NCBI GenBank assembly: GCA_046598415.1 | Contig: JBKJIG010000139.1 | Location: forward strand, 8,629 to 72,628 | Source of the DNA: VFJZ01 sp046598415 | Lineage (GTDB): Bacteria; Actinomycetota; Thermoleophilia; Gaiellales; F1-60-MAGs149 | Reading direction: 5' to 3' | DNA: 64,000 bases | Shown: positions 33,640 to 42,123 of the stretch, in pieces | Layout: each line of letters opens with the position of its first letter | Numbering within the stretch: the first letter of the stretch is position 1 | The notes under the pieces: model-generated | The model's input: only the letters and a program-made list of their open reading frames with translations | The model's database searches: none | What the model was told of the DNA's origin: nothing | Program-made: the position numbers and the translations under genes

Positions 33640-34389
33640 ATGAGAAAACTGAAGCGGAACATCGTCGTCGCAGGTTTCGCCGTAGCCGCACTTGCGGGCT
33701 CGGGCGCCGCGATCGCAGCCAACCGCCCGACCGCCAAGGAGGAGCAGAAGGCCGTTATCGACGATACGGCCAAGCAGCTCGGGGTCGCCCCCGACAAGCT
33801 CCAGTCGGCCCTGCAGCAGGCGCTCGTGAACCGCGTCGAGCAGGCCGTCAAGGACGGTCGCCTGACGCGCGCGCAGGCAGACCAGGTGATCGCGAGGATC
33901 AAGTCCGGCGATCTGCCGCTCGGTGGCCCGGGGCTGGGCAAGGGCGGCGGCCGAGGTGGCGATCATGGCGGCTTCGGCCGGCACCGTGGCGGCAGGGCCT
34001 TCGGCGAGACCCGCGCGGCCGCAGTCGCCTACCTCGGCGTGACCGAGGAGCAGCTCCGCACCGCCCGCCAGTCCGGCAAGTCGTTGGCGGACATCGCCAA
34101 GGAGAAGGGCAAGACAACCGACGGCCTGAAGGCAGCGATGCTCGCCGCCGTCACCAAGGCGGCCGACGCCGCCGTCACGGCCAAGGAGCTGACCAAGGAG
34201 CAGCGCGACGCCCTCGTCGCGAAGGCTCCGGCACGGCTGGATCATGAGATCGCCGAGACCCGCACCGGCCGGCACGGTGACCGCGGCGGTGCAGGGCCGG
34301 TCGCGCCGGAGAGCGGAACGGGGACGGGGACGAACGACGGGAGCGCTCCGTTCGACCCCGCGTCGCAGGACGCATTCCAGACCACCTAG
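33640..34389 (+). CDS. Secreted protein with a signal peptide, two-component target candidate
   Basis: The 249-aa protein begins MRKLKRNIVVAGFAVAALAG with cleavage likely near AIA-A27. The mature part has a Lys/Gln/Asp helical segment (about 30-95), a Gly/Arg/His-rich linker (GKGGGRGGDHGGFGRHRGG), and a second helical segment with VAYLGVTEEQLRTARQSGKS. The tail is rich in Gly, Thr and Asn. The two helical parts look like repeated small helical domains. Function unknown. Divergent from the two-component genes; hairpin terminator downstream. Confidence 0.65.
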   Translation: MRKLKRNIVVAGFAVAALAGSGAAIAANRPTAKEEQKAVIDDTAKQLGVAPDKLQSALQQALVNRVEQAVKDGRLTRAQADQVIARIKSGDLPLGGPGLGKGGGRGGDHGGFGRHRGGRAFGETRAAAVAYLGVTEEQLRTARQSGKSLADIAKEKGKTTDGLKAAMLAAVTKAADAAVTAKELTKEQRDALVAKAPARLDHEIAETRTGRHGDRGGAGPVAPESGTGTGTNDGSAPFDPASQDAFQTT

Positions 34390-34397
34390 CCACGGAC

Positions 34398-34431
34398 GCG
34401 GCGGGGTCGCCCTTCCTCGAAACCCCGCCGC
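34398..34431 (+). terminator. Hairpin terminator after the secreted-protein gene
   Basis: A perfect 10-bp stem, GCGGCGGGGT / ACCCCGCCGC, with a 14-nt loop and a following TTCT lies 9 bp after the stop codon. Confidence 0.75.
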
Positions 34432-34471
34432 TTCTGGCTATTCAGCGAGCCGCGATCGCCAGGTCGTATGC

Positions 34472-35151
34472 ATGGCGGTCAGCGGTTTCGGCGCGCCCTG
34501 CTTATCAGGCGGGGCACGTCCCGCCTCTGTATCGGTGAACGCGCCGTTCATCGGCACGCCGCTTGCCAGGGGGACCGAGATTCTCGACTCGAGACGCATC
34601 ACCGGCCGATCGATCGCACGCCGGCTGCCGCAGCGCGTCAGCCGGCGGCTCTCCATCGACGTCCGCTGGCTCGGCATCGGCGCCGCGCTGGTCTTGACGC
34701 TGCTCGCCGGAGTCATGGTGGAGCTGGTCCTCTCCGACCACTCACGCCTCCGCTCGTCTGGCTGGGCGCCCTGGCCGCGGTGCTCGCCGGCGGCGTCGGC
34801 TGCCTGGCGATGATCGCCGTCCGCGACGCCGACCTGCTGTGGGACGTTCGCAAGGACGCTGCCATCGCCCGCGGCGACTCCGAGCTCGCACAGCGCCGCG
34901 CCGACACGTGCCGCGCCAACGACCTGCGCTCCCGTGAGCTGCTGCAGCGCCTCCAGGTGGCGACGACCGACGCGATGCGCGACCCGTTCCTCGCCGATCG
35001 CCTGTCGCGCGGCCCGCGGGACGAGCAGGACCTGCTGACGCTGCTCGACCAGGTCGACCGCCATCTCGGCAGGCTGCCCGGCGGCCCGCGCACGGCGGCT
35101 TCGAGCACCCGCCGCAGCGGGGATCGCAAGCGCAACACCCGCAACCCGTAG
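34472..35151 (+). pseudogene. Frameshifted two-helix membrane protein gene
   Basis: Two coding-like frames join here. The 5' part, in the frame from ATG 34472 (or GTG 34535), encodes a basic N-terminus and a membrane helix, WLGIGAALVLTLLAGVMVEL. The 3' part, in the next frame, encodes a second helix, WLGALAAVLAGGVGCLAMIA, then a charged helical domain (RKDAAIARGDSELAQRRADT) ending at TAG 35151. The switch lies near 34738-34748, a shift equivalent to one missing base. It could be a true inactivation, an assembly error or programmed slippage. The family is not recognised. Confidence 0.6.
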
Positions 35152-35215
35152 GCATTGCCGCCAGCGGTGTCTGCCGTGTCGTGGCGAGTGGTCGGCGGCG
35201 GGTTCAGACGAACAT

Positions 35216-35235
35216 TGTCTGACGAAAGTCAGACA
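35216..35235. promoter_or_regulatory. TGTCTGAC-GAAA-GTCAGACA dyad
   Basis: A perfect 8-bp inverted repeat with 4-bp spacer. It lies 94 bp upstream of the first palindrome of repeat copy 4. A related dyad lies 114 bp upstream of copy 3, so it may belong to a longer repeat unit or be an operator. Confidence 0.45.
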
Positions 35236-35283
35236 TCGATTCGCGCCCGAACAGTCACGGTGCGTCACGCAGCGCGCGATCGG

Positions 35284-35350
35284 CGCGCCTTCCGCGTGAG
35301 AAACGTTCTGGGGTCTGACCCCAGAGCGGGCGTTTTCGGGGTCTGACCCT
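35284..35350 (+). repeat. Paired-palindrome REP-like repeat, copy 4
   Basis: GGGGTCTGACCCC (35310-35322) and GGGGTCTGACCCT (35338-35350) have the 28-bp period. The left flank GCGCGCCTTCCGCGTGAG and AAACGTTCTG resemble copy 1. Same orientation as copy 1. Confidence 0.8.
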
Positions 35351-35375
35351 CGTATCGAACCGCACGAGTCGGCTA

Positions 35376-35390
35376 TTGCCGCTGCGGCTA
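35376..35390. promoter_or_regulatory. TTGCCGCTGCGGCTA dyad
   Basis: A near-palindrome matching TTGCCGCTGCGGCAA within 12538-12554 except for one base. It suggests that the same regulator may act here, 170 bp upstream of the MFS gene, although other signals intervene. Confidence 0.4.
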
Positions 35391-35490
35391 CGCATTCGTT
35401 GGCTGGCGGGCGGTCTTCCTGGCCGCTCGGCTCGTGACCATGCTGCGCTGCCTGTCGCGCTGGACGGCAGGCGTCACAGCCGGTGGTAAA

Positions 35491-35505
35491 CGGAACCGGA
35501 TTCCG
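35491..35505. promoter_or_regulatory. CGGAA-CCGGA-TTCCG dyad, probable TetR operator
   Basis: An inverted repeat 54 bp before the MFS start, next to a TATGCT element (35513-35518) that could be a -10 box. The MFS-TetR pair downstream makes the co-encoded TetR its likely binder. Confidence 0.5.
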
Positions 35506-35558
35506 ATTCCGCTATGCTCCGGCCTTCCCCACGCGTCCCGTCCTCGATCAAGGCCCCC

Positions 35559-37067
35559 ATGACCCACACCGCCCCCCTTCGCGTGTCTCGCCCCACGCTC
35601 ACCCTGAGCGTGCTATCGCTCGCCACGCTCGCCTACATCCTGCTGCAGTCCCTCGTCGTCCCGGCCCTGCCGGCCATCGGCGAGGAGCTGGGCACGACGC
35701 AGTCCACGGTCAGCTGGATCCTCACCGCGTACCTGCTGTCCGCGTCGGTGGCGACACCCATCCTCGGCCGCTTCGGCGACATCTACGGCAAGAAGCGCGT
35801 GCTGGTGGCGGTGCTCGCGTCGCTGGTCGTCGGCTCGGTCGTCGCCGCCACGACCGACTCGATCGCCGTGATGATCGTGGCCCGCATCATCCAGGGCGGC
35901 GGCGGCGCGATCTTCCCGCTCGCGTTCAGCATCATCCGCGACGAGCTGCCGCGCAGCCGCGTAGCCGGCGCGATCGGCCTGATCTCGGCCATCATCGGCA
36001 TCGGCGCGGGCTTTGCGATCGTGCTGGCCGGCCCGATCGTCGACCACCTCTCCTACCACTGGCTGTTCTGGATCCCGGGCATCATGGCCCTGATCTCGAT
36101 GGTGGCGACCATGTTCCTGATCCCGGAGTCGCCCATCAAGGCGCCGGGGCGCGTCAGCTTCTCCGCCGCTCTGACCCTCTCGGGCTGGCTGGTGTGTCTG
36201 CTGCTCGGCGTCAGCGAGGGCGAGAACTGGGGCTGGACATCGCCGCGCGTCCTAGGCCTGTTCGCCGGTGCCGTGGTGCTCTTCGCGGTCTGGATCGCGG
36301 TCGAGCTGCGCTCGAAGCAGCCGCTCGTCGACGTGCGCATGATGCGCATCCCGACGGTGTGGTGGACGAATGTCGCCGCGACGCTGTTCGGCTTCGGCAT
36401 GTACTCGCTGATGATCGCGGTGCCGGCCTTCCTGCAGACGCCCGCGAGCGCGGGGTACGGCTTCAACGCCTCGATTGCGGAGTCGGGCTTCGCCCTGTTG
36501 CCGATGTCGTTCGCGATGCTGGTCGCCGGCATCGCCACCGGCCGCCTCACAACGCGGTTCGGCTCGAAGGTGCCGCTCGTCGCCGGATCGGTGATCAGCT
36601 CCATCGGCATGCTGTTCCTCGCCGTCGAGCACGGCAGCGAGTGGAACTTCTACGTCGCGATGGGCCTCGTCGGCCTCGGCATCGGCTTCGCGTTCTCCGC
36701 GATGTCGAACCTCGTCGTCGAGGCGGTGCCGGCCACGCAGACCGGTGTCGCGACGGGCATGAACGCCAACGTGCGGACGATCGGCGGCTCGATCGGCAGC
36801 GTGATCGTGTCCACGATCATCGTCGCGGGCGTCGCCAACGGCGCGGTCCCCCACGAGCACGGGTACGTCGTCGCGTTCGCCGCGCTGGGCATCGCGCTCG
36901 GCCTGGCAGGCGTTGCCGCCGCGCTCGTGCCGAGCCGTGACGCGCGGCGCGCGGCGCGGCCGGCCGACCCGGCCACGGCCCACGAGTTCGACGGCATGGC
37001 CTTCGACGCGGCGCCGGTCGCGGCGGCCGAGGCCGGGCTGGCGATCGGCGAGCGGCGGGTTCCCTGA
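35559..37067 (+). CDS. EmrB/QacA-type (DHA2) MFS drug transporter
   Basis: The 502-aa protein has about fourteen helices. Motif A appears as GRFGDIYGKKRVLVAVLASL and motif C as GAIGLISAIIGIGAGFAIVL with a LAGPIV tail. It also has an acidic LPRSRVAG loop and an RTIGGSIGSVI segment in the second half. Such proton antiporters export hydrophobic or cationic drugs. ATG 35559 is chosen for its AAGG site rather than the upstream ATG 35514. A TetR gene follows 1 bp after the stop, so export is probably induced by its substrate. Confidence 0.85.
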   Translation: MTHTAPLRVSRPTLTLSVLSLATLAYILLQSLVVPALPAIGEELGTTQSTVSWILTAYLLSASVATPILGRFGDIYGKKRVLVAVLASLVVGSVVAATTDSIAVMIVARIIQGGGGAIFPLAFSIIRDELPRSRVAGAIGLISAIIGIGAGFAIVLAGPIVDHLSYHWLFWIPGIMALISMVATMFLIPESPIKAPGRVSFSAALTLSGWLVCLLLGVSEGENWGWTSPRVLGLFAGAVVLFAVWIAVELRSKQPLVDVRMMRIPTVWWTNVAATLFGFGMYSLMIAVPAFLQTPASAGYGFNASIAESGFALLPMSFAMLVAGIATGRLTTRFGSKVPLVAGSVISSIGMLFLAVEHGSEWNFYVAMGLVGLGIGFAFSAMSNLVVEAVPATQTGVATGMNANVRTIGGSIGSVIVSTIIVAGVANGAVPHEHGYVVAFAALGIALGLAGVAAALVPSRDARRAARPADPATAHEFDGMAFDAAPVAAAEAGLAIGERRVP

Positions 37068-37068
37068 C

Positions 37069-37701
37069 GTGTCGCGCAGCGACGCCCTCCGCAACCGCCG
37101 ACGCGTGCTCGCCGCCGCCATCGAGGCGTACGCGCACGACGGCCCGCGGTTCGGCATGCACGACGTCGCGCGCCGCGCCCAGGTCGGGGTGGGCACGGTC
37201 TATCGGCACTTCGCGGACCGCGACGAGCTGGTCGACGCGATCGCGCGGCCCTTCTTCGAGCAGACCCTGGTGATCGCCCACGCAGCGCAGGAGGACACTG
37301 CGCCGGGCGAGCGGTTCGCGACGTTCGTGCGGGCGTTCGCGGCCGCGCTGGCCGAGCACGGCGTGTCGGGGCACTGCTCGTGGGACTCGCCGGCCGCGCA
37401 GCCGGTGCGGGCCGAGCTGCGCGAGATCGTCACCGGCTTCATCGAGGACGGCCGGGCCGCGGGCGCCATCCGCGCCGACCTGACGCGCGAGGACGCCTCC
37501 GCGATCCTCTTCACGACCACCATGCTGGTGGACGAGACGCGCGCGCAGGGACCCGGGATCTGGCGCCGTCAGGTCGACCTGATGCTCGACGGCATCCGGC
37601 CCGGGCCGCCCGAGCCCCTCGCCGCTCCGCCCGTCGGCCGGGCGGCCTGGGACGCGTTCGTGAAGGCGCGCGGCGAGCGCGCCTGCGACCGACCCCGCTA
37701 G
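37069..37701 (+). CDS. TetR family regulator of the adjacent MFS gene
   Basis: The 210-aa protein has the TetR HTH: RNRRRVLAAAIEAYAHDGPR, GMHDVARRAQVGVGTVYRHF and ADRDELVDAIARPFFE. The C-terminal domain is of the type often paired with efflux genes. It starts with GTG one base after the MFS stop and is therefore cotranscribed. Likely it represses the operon through the CGGAA/TTCCG dyad (inference). The 3' end overlaps the convergent GNAT gene by 4 bp. Confidence 0.8.
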   Translation: MSRSDALRNRRRVLAAAIEAYAHDGPRFGMHDVARRAQVGVGTVYRHFADRDELVDAIARPFFEQTLVIAHAAQEDTAPGERFATFVRAFAAALAEHGVSGHCSWDSPAAQPVRAELREIVTGFIEDGRAAGAIRADLTREDASAILFTTTMLVDETRAQGPGIWRRQVDLMLDGIRPGPPEPLAAPPVGRAAWDAFVKARGERACDRPR

Positions 37702-38648
37702 CCCTTCAGCCAGGAGGCATACATCGGCTGCTCGCGCATGCCGAGGTTGCGGTACAGCGCCGTCGCGTTCGTCTCGGAGTCGGCGTCGACGTGCAGCAGC
37801 ACCTCGGTGCGGCCGAGATCGCGCAACCGGGCGAACGACTCGAGCAGCAGCGCCCGGCCGAGCCCCTGCTTGCGATGCGCGCGACGCACGGCCAGCTCGC
37901 CGACGTAGCCGCCGTCGGCCGTCTCGGCCGACGTCTCCGCCGCGACCAGCGCGCCCGCCACCTCGTCACCGTGCCACGCGACGAGCACCAGGTCGTCTCG
38001 GAACGCGAGGGCCGGCTGCACGAACAGCTTGTGGAACCAGGTGTCGTACACGTCGTACGGCGGGCCGAAGTGGTCGGCGAACCCGTCGGCGAACGCGGCG
38101 TGAACGGCCCGCGCGTCGGCGTCGCGGCGGAAGGGCCGCAGCGCGTAGCCGGGCGGCCAGACCGGCGGCTCCAGCGCGTCGTCCAACGGCGCGCGCCTGA
38201 GCAGGAACCGGCGCGCGTGGCGGTAGCCGCCGCGCTCCAGTGCCGACGCCCACTCCCCGGGGGCGTCAAGCGCGCCGATGCGCAGCACGCCCGGCGACGC
38301 ACCGTAGTGCCGGTGCCACCACGCCGCCCGGGTCTCGATCTCGGCCAGCAGGGCGTCGGCGAGTCCGTCGATCGGCTGCACCGGCACGACGCCGTACCCG
38401 AACACCTCGTGGTCGGCGGTGTCGACATCGACCGCGATGAAGGCCACGATCATCCCCGCCTCGTCGACGATCAGCGCGTCGCGTGGGCCGTCGACCTCGT
38501 GCGGCGCGCTCCACGACGACAGCAGCTCGGCCGGCATCGTGTCGGCCAGGCCGAGGATCGCCATCGTCTCGGCGTTGCACAAGTCCGACACCGCGCCGGC
38601 ATCGGTCGCGTCGGGCGTGCGGAACCTCAGGCCGGCGGGCAGCGACAC
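37698..38648 (-). CDS. Tandem GNAT acetyltransferase (MshD-like architecture)
   Basis: The 316-aa protein contains two GNAT-like halves. The N-terminal half (about 5-150) is degenerate. The C-terminal half (about 160-316) has VGELAVRRAHRKQGLGRALL, the acetyl-CoA-binding R/Q-x-x-G-x-G/A motif, and a NATALYRNLGM ending. Double GNATs of this size include mycothiol synthase MshD, but specific residues cannot be assigned, so that is only a possibility. GTG start. A 62-aa gene lies 9 bp upstream on the same strand. Confidence 0.7.
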   Translation of the reverse strand: MSLPAGLRFRTPDATDAGAVSDLCNAETMAILGLADTMPAELLSSWSAPHEVDGPRDALIVDEAGMIVAFIAVDVDTADHEVFGYGVVPVQPIDGLADALLAEIETRAAWWHRHYGASPGVLRIGALDAPGEWASALERGGYRHARRFLLRRAPLDDALEPPVWPPGYALRPFRRDADARAVHAAFADGFADHFGPPYDVYDTWFHKLFVQPALAFRDDLVLVAWHGDEVAGALVAAETSAETADGGYVGELAVRRAHRKQGLGRALLLESFARLRDLGRTEVLLHVDADSETNATALYRNLGMREQPMYASWLKG

Positions 38649-38657
38649 GGGCGCGGC

Positions 38658-38846
38658 CTATGCAGGTTCGGACTCGAGAATCGAGATGGCGTCGCCGAGC
38701 AGGGCGATCGCGTCGTCGATGGTGTCGGGTACCTCGCGACGTTCCTGCCGCAGCAGCGTCAGGCACATGCGCAACTCGTGGTCGGCACCGTGCAGGTGAT
38801 GCACGGCCTGGGCCAGGGCCTTCGCGGGCGCGTCCATCTCGGTCAT
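38658..38846 (-). CDS. Small helical protein, 62 aa
   Basis: The sequence is fully helical in appearance: MTEMDAPAKALAQAVHHLHG followed by LTLLRQERREVPDTIDDAI. It has no cysteines beyond one and no membrane helix. Codon use fits the strand. It is 9 bp ahead of the GNAT gene and probably cotranscribed. Function unknown. Confidence 0.5.
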   Translation of the reverse strand: MTEMDAPAKALAQAVHHLHGADHELRMCLTLLRQERREVPDTIDDAIALLGDAISILESEPA

Positions 38847-39056
38847 CGGCGTCCATCCTACTCGACGCGTCGTCACAGACCGCTTGGATGCAGGATCGCG
38901 CCGGCTGAGGTTTCCATCGACGCCCGGCGGGGGATCGTCACCTGAATCGTCCGCTCCGACGCCCGCCGGTGCGGGCGAACGGCGACGGCTCGCGCGCTTC
39001 TCCTCCACGGGTTCCCGCGCGAGCCGTCGCCCCTCGCCCCCTCGTACACTCGCGTC

Positions 39057-39602
39057 ATGCAGCCCGAGGTTCCACCGCCGCGTCGCGCGCGGGCCGAAGA
39101 GGCAGCCGCGATCGATTCGCTGATGAAGGCGTCGACGCGGGAGCTGTTCCCGCACTTCTACGACGAGCGGCAGACCGCGTCGAGCGTCGAGTACGTGGCG
39201 AGCGTCGACCGGCTGCTGATCGACGACGGCACCTACCTCGTGGTCGAGGTCGGCGGCGAGCTGATCGCCTGCGGCGGCTGGAGCCGCCGCGACCGGCTCT
39301 ACGCGGGGTCCGGCGAGTGCGACGCCGACGCGCGGCTGCTCGATCCGGCGGCGGAGCCGGCGCGGATCCGCGCGATGTTCGTGCGCTCCGGCTGGACACG
39401 CCGCGGCCTCGGGCGCGCCATCCTCGAGGCCTGCGAGAGAGCGGCGCGCAGCGAGGGCTTCACCTCGCTGTCCCTGATGGCGACCCTCCCCGGCGTGCCG
39501 CTGTACGCGCGCTATGGCTTCGAGGTCACCGAGGCCGACGTGCCCGTCCGCATGCCGGACGGCGTCGTCATTCCGTGCGCGGCCATGGCGAAGGCGATCT
39601 AG
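39057..39602 (+). CDS. GNAT family N-acetyltransferase
   Basis: The 181-aa protein has the GNAT core: EVGGELIACGGWSRRDRLYA (beta 2-3), IRAMFVRSGWTRRGLGRAIL with the R-x-x-G-x-G-R/A acetyl-CoA loop at about 120-130, and YARYGFEVTEADVPVRMPDG at the end. It transfers an acetyl group to an unknown amine. It overlaps the convergent lipoprotein gene by 4 bp. Confidence 0.8.
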   Translation: MQPEVPPPRRARAEEAAAIDSLMKASTRELFPHFYDERQTASSVEYVASVDRLLIDDGTYLVVEVGGELIACGGWSRRDRLYAGSGECDADARLLDPAAEPARIRAMFVRSGWTRRGLGRAILEACERAARSEGFTSLSLMATLPGVPLYARYGFEVTEADVPVRMPDGVVIPCAAMAKAI

Positions 39603-40648
39603 GAGGCCTGCGGGTCGAGGCGGTAGAGGGCGTCGTCGTCGGAGGCTGTCGCCCAGATCGACCCGAACGCCGCCACCACCGATCCACCGCTCTGCTCCGG
39701 CGCCGTCACGTCCTCGATCACGGTCGCCGTCGCCGGATCGACGCGGCGCAGGAACCGCCCCTCGGCCCGCACCCACACGGCGCCGGGCGTGACGGCGATG
39801 CCGCCGCCACTTCCGGGCGACGCGTCCACCACGGCCGTCACCTCGCCGGTCTGCTCGTCGAGCCGCGCGAGCCCGCCGTCGAACCCGACCCAGACGTGCT
39901 CGCCGGCCGCGATCGTGGCCGCCCGCGGCAGACCCTCCGCCCGCGCGACCACCTCGCCCGTCTCGGGGTCGATCTTCACGGCGACCCCGTCGGTCGGGCA
40001 GGCTGCCCACAGCGCAGTGGCGGAGGCCGTCAGCTCCGTGCAGACGGTGCCGAGGTCGATCGTCCGCGCGACGGCATCGTCGGCGATCCCCGCGAGGCGA
40101 CTCCCGTCGTCGACCAGCATCCAGGCGTGACCGAAGGCGACCGGGATCTGGCCCTCGACGTTGATCTTCCCGGCCTCGACGGGGGCCGCGACCTCGCCAG
40201 AACCAGGGTCCACGCGAGCGACCTGTCCGCTCTCGCCGGCGCACGACCAGATGACCTCGTCGGTCGCCCCGATGCCCTGGCACAACTCGTCCGCGACTGC
40301 GACGGGCGGCGATACCTTCAGCGATTCCGCATCGACGCGGACGAGCGTCCCGGAGTCGGCCTTGACCCAGATCGCGCCGGACGAGGCCGCGAGCCAGTCC
40401 GGATTGCCGCCGATCTCGAGACGTTCTCCGCCTCGCTGCTCGACCGGCACCGCGGTGACGTCGCCCGCCGGTTCGGCCTTCCGAGCCGGCGTCTCGACCG
40501 CGGTCGATGCCGACACGGCGGTTGTCGCGGCTGCCGGGTCCGTCGTGTCATCCGGCGCGTCGCCGCCGGAGCCGCACGCAACGCCCAGCACGACGACCGC
40601 TGCGATCTGGAGCCACCCCACGACGCGGGAGCACACCTGCCTTCGCAC
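39599..40648 (-). CDS. Lipoprotein beta-propeller (Vgb/PQQ-like)
   Basis: The 349-aa protein starts with a lipoprotein signal, WLQIAAVVVLGVACGSG (lipobox VLGVAC). A Thr/Ala/Asp-rich linker follows, then about six repeats of a 40-residue blade: GAIWVKADSGTLVRVDAESL, SGQVARVDPGSGEV, VAVKIDPETGEVVARAEGLP, LARLDEQTGEVTAVVDAS. It is anchored outside the membrane and may bind a ligand or protein. No catalytic residues of streptogramin lyase (Vgb) are evident. GTG 40648 has GGAGG 5 bp upstream. Confidence 0.7.
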   Translation of the reverse strand: MRRQVCSRVVGWLQIAAVVVLGVACGSGGDAPDDTTDPAAATTAVSASTAVETPARKAEPAGDVTAVPVEQRGGERLEIGGNPDWLAASSGAIWVKADSGTLVRVDAESLKVSPPVAVADELCQGIGATDEVIWSCAGESGQVARVDPGSGEVAAPVEAGKINVEGQIPVAFGHAWMLVDDGSRLAGIADDAVARTIDLGTVCTELTASATALWAACPTDGVAVKIDPETGEVVARAEGLPRAATIAAGEHVWVGFDGGLARLDEQTGEVTAVVDASPGSGGGIAVTPGAVWVRAEGRFLRRVDPATATVIEDVTAPEQSGGSVVAAFGSIWATASDDDALYRLDPQAS

Positions 40649-40711
40649 GACCACCTCCGTAATCGGACGATTCTCGCGAGACGCCGCCGCAGCGATCAAA
40701 CTCATGTTCCC

Positions 40712-41239
40712 GTGTCGATCACCGAGCGACTGATCCTGCGGCCATGGCAGGCCGCGGACCGCGCGCCCTTCGCCGCGCTGAACGCCGATCCGCGCGTCAT
40801 GGAGCACTTCCCCGCCCTCATCACCACCGAACAGAGCGACGCATTCGTCGACCGGATCGAGGCGCGGTTCGCCGAGCACGGCTGGGGCCTGTGGGCGGTC
40901 GAGCGGCGCGACAGCGGCGCGTTCATCGGCTTCGTGGGGCTCAGCCCGGTGCCGGACGACCTGCCGGTCGTGCCGGGAACGGAGGTCGGCTGGCGACTGG
41001 CGCACGAACACTGGGGCCAGGGCTTCGCGACCGAGGGTGCCCGCGCCGCCGTCTCCTACGGCTTCCAGCAGCTCGGGCTGGACGAGATCGTCTCCTTCAC
41101 CGCGTCGTCCAACATCCCGTCGCGGCGCGTGATGGAGAAGTTGGGGATGCAGGAGGACGTCGCAGCCGGCTTCGACCATCCCCGGTTCCCGGACTGGCCC
41201 GGCCGGTATCACGTGGTCTACCGCCTGCCCCACCCCTGA
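40712..41239 (+). CDS. RimJ/RimL-type GNAT acetyltransferase
   Basis: The 175-aa protein starts ITERLILRPWQAADRAPFAA, the usual N-terminal stretch of RimJ/RimL-like acetyltransferases. It continues with GWRLAHEHWGQGFATEGARA (acetyl-CoA loop) and SSNIPSRRVMEKLGMQ. Substrates in this group include N-terminal residues of ribosomal proteins and antibiotics. The start is GTG 40712; an ATG nearby is out of frame. No partner genes. Confidence 0.8.
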   Translation: MSITERLILRPWQAADRAPFAALNADPRVMEHFPALITTEQSDAFVDRIEARFAEHGWGLWAVERRDSGAFIGFVGLSPVPDDLPVVPGTEVGWRLAHEHWGQGFATEGARAAVSYGFQQLGLDEIVSFTASSNIPSRRVMEKLGMQEDVAAGFDHPRFPDWPGRYHVVYRLPHP

Positions 41240-41334
41240 GTCAGAGTGGGCGCGCCTGGTGTGCGGAGCAGGCGGCTCACGTCGCGCGGTTCGGGCGAGG
41301 ACGCGTGACCCGATCGCGCTCTGGTCGAATCTGA

Positions 41335-42123
41335 CTATGCGACGCGTCCGTAGAACCCCTGCCGCTCGTCATCCGAAAACAGCACGCTGGGGCGTTCGTA
41401 GTAGGAAAGAACGGCGATCATCCGGTGCCTGTCGCCCACGGCAGGCGTCACCCGGTGCGCCGTGTTCTTGCCGCGGAACACGTTCAGGGTGCCGGTTTGC
41501 AGGGTCAGGCTGCGCTGCTCCGGATCCTGCCCGCGCAACAGCCGCGCCACGCCGTCGTAATTCGGTTCGTCGGCGGTGCGCAGGTCGCTGCGGTATTCGA
41601 ATGCACCGCCGGCCTCGGGCGCCTGCAAGAGCAGGGTGGTGGTGAATTCGGAGCGGTCGAAATGCCAGTTCAACCCCTGGCCCGCCGCGTAATCCATGAT
41701 GTTCATCCGGGCGAGCGGGTCGGCCATCACGTGCAGGGCCGGTTTATCCATGGTTTCGGCCAGAAAGGCGATCAAGGGTGCCCAGGTGTAGATCCGGTTG
41801 ACCGCGTCGGCGACGTCGATCTGGTTCGCGCATAGGGTGCGGTTGATCGTCTCGACCTCGGCCAGCGCAGGGTGATCGTCGGGCAGCGGCAAGTCCTTCC
41901 GAAAGTAGATGTTGTGCTTGTGGACGTGGGTAAAGGCCTCTGTGTCGAATTTTGGCGTCAGAGCTTTGACCGTTGCCGTGGCAGCATCGGGGCGCAGGAA
42001 ACCGTCGAGGTTGAACATGCCGTGGGTCGCAAGGTCGGCCCTGGCGCGGGCGACAAGAGCGGCGTGTTCCGGGGTGCCGGGGCGGTCGATGGGGAAGCGG
42101 TCGAGGTCGATGAGGTCGCGCAT
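41335..42123 (-). CDS. Fe(II)/2-oxoglutarate-dependent oxygenase-like protein, probably acquired
   Basis: The 262-aa protein has a jelly-roll layout with the iron triad H154-x-D156 (WHFDRSEF) and H223 (TAHRV), and the 2OG-binding Arg likely in GDRHRMIAVLSY. These enzymes hydroxylate or halogenate small molecules or amino acids. Codon use is less GC-biased than its neighbours, and GAAAGGA precedes the ATG. Its flank (42247-42348) looks like the 3' end of another gene, consistent with insertion. Close to alphaproteobacterial proteins in style, but I cannot check that. Confidence 0.7.
   Translation of the reverse strand: MRDLIDLDRFPIDRPGTPEHAALVARARADLATHGMFNLDGFLRPDAATATVKALTPKFDTEAFTHVHKHNIYFRKDLPLPDDHPALAEVETINRTLCANQIDVADAVNRIYTWAPLIAFLAETMDKPALHVMADPLARMNIMDYAAGQGLNWHFDRSEFTTTLLLQAPEAGGAFEYRSDLRTADEPNYDGVARLLRGQDPEQRSLTLQTGTLNVFRGKNTAHRVTPAVGDRHRMIAVLSYYERPSVLFSDDERQGFYGRVA

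Larger units (their letters stand above)
35152..35558. other. 407-bp regulatory gap before the MFS gene
   Basis: No gene seen. The gap holds the TGTCTGAC dyad (35216-35235), repeat copy 4 (35284-35350), the TTGCCG dyad (35376-35390) and the CGGAA/TTCCG dyad (35491-35505). Remaining DNA has no feature I can support. Confidence 0.6.

Noticed and set aside
34472..35151. Single intact gene in this stretch
   Set aside because: No single frame covers both membrane helices; coding signal switches frame, so it is listed as disrupted.
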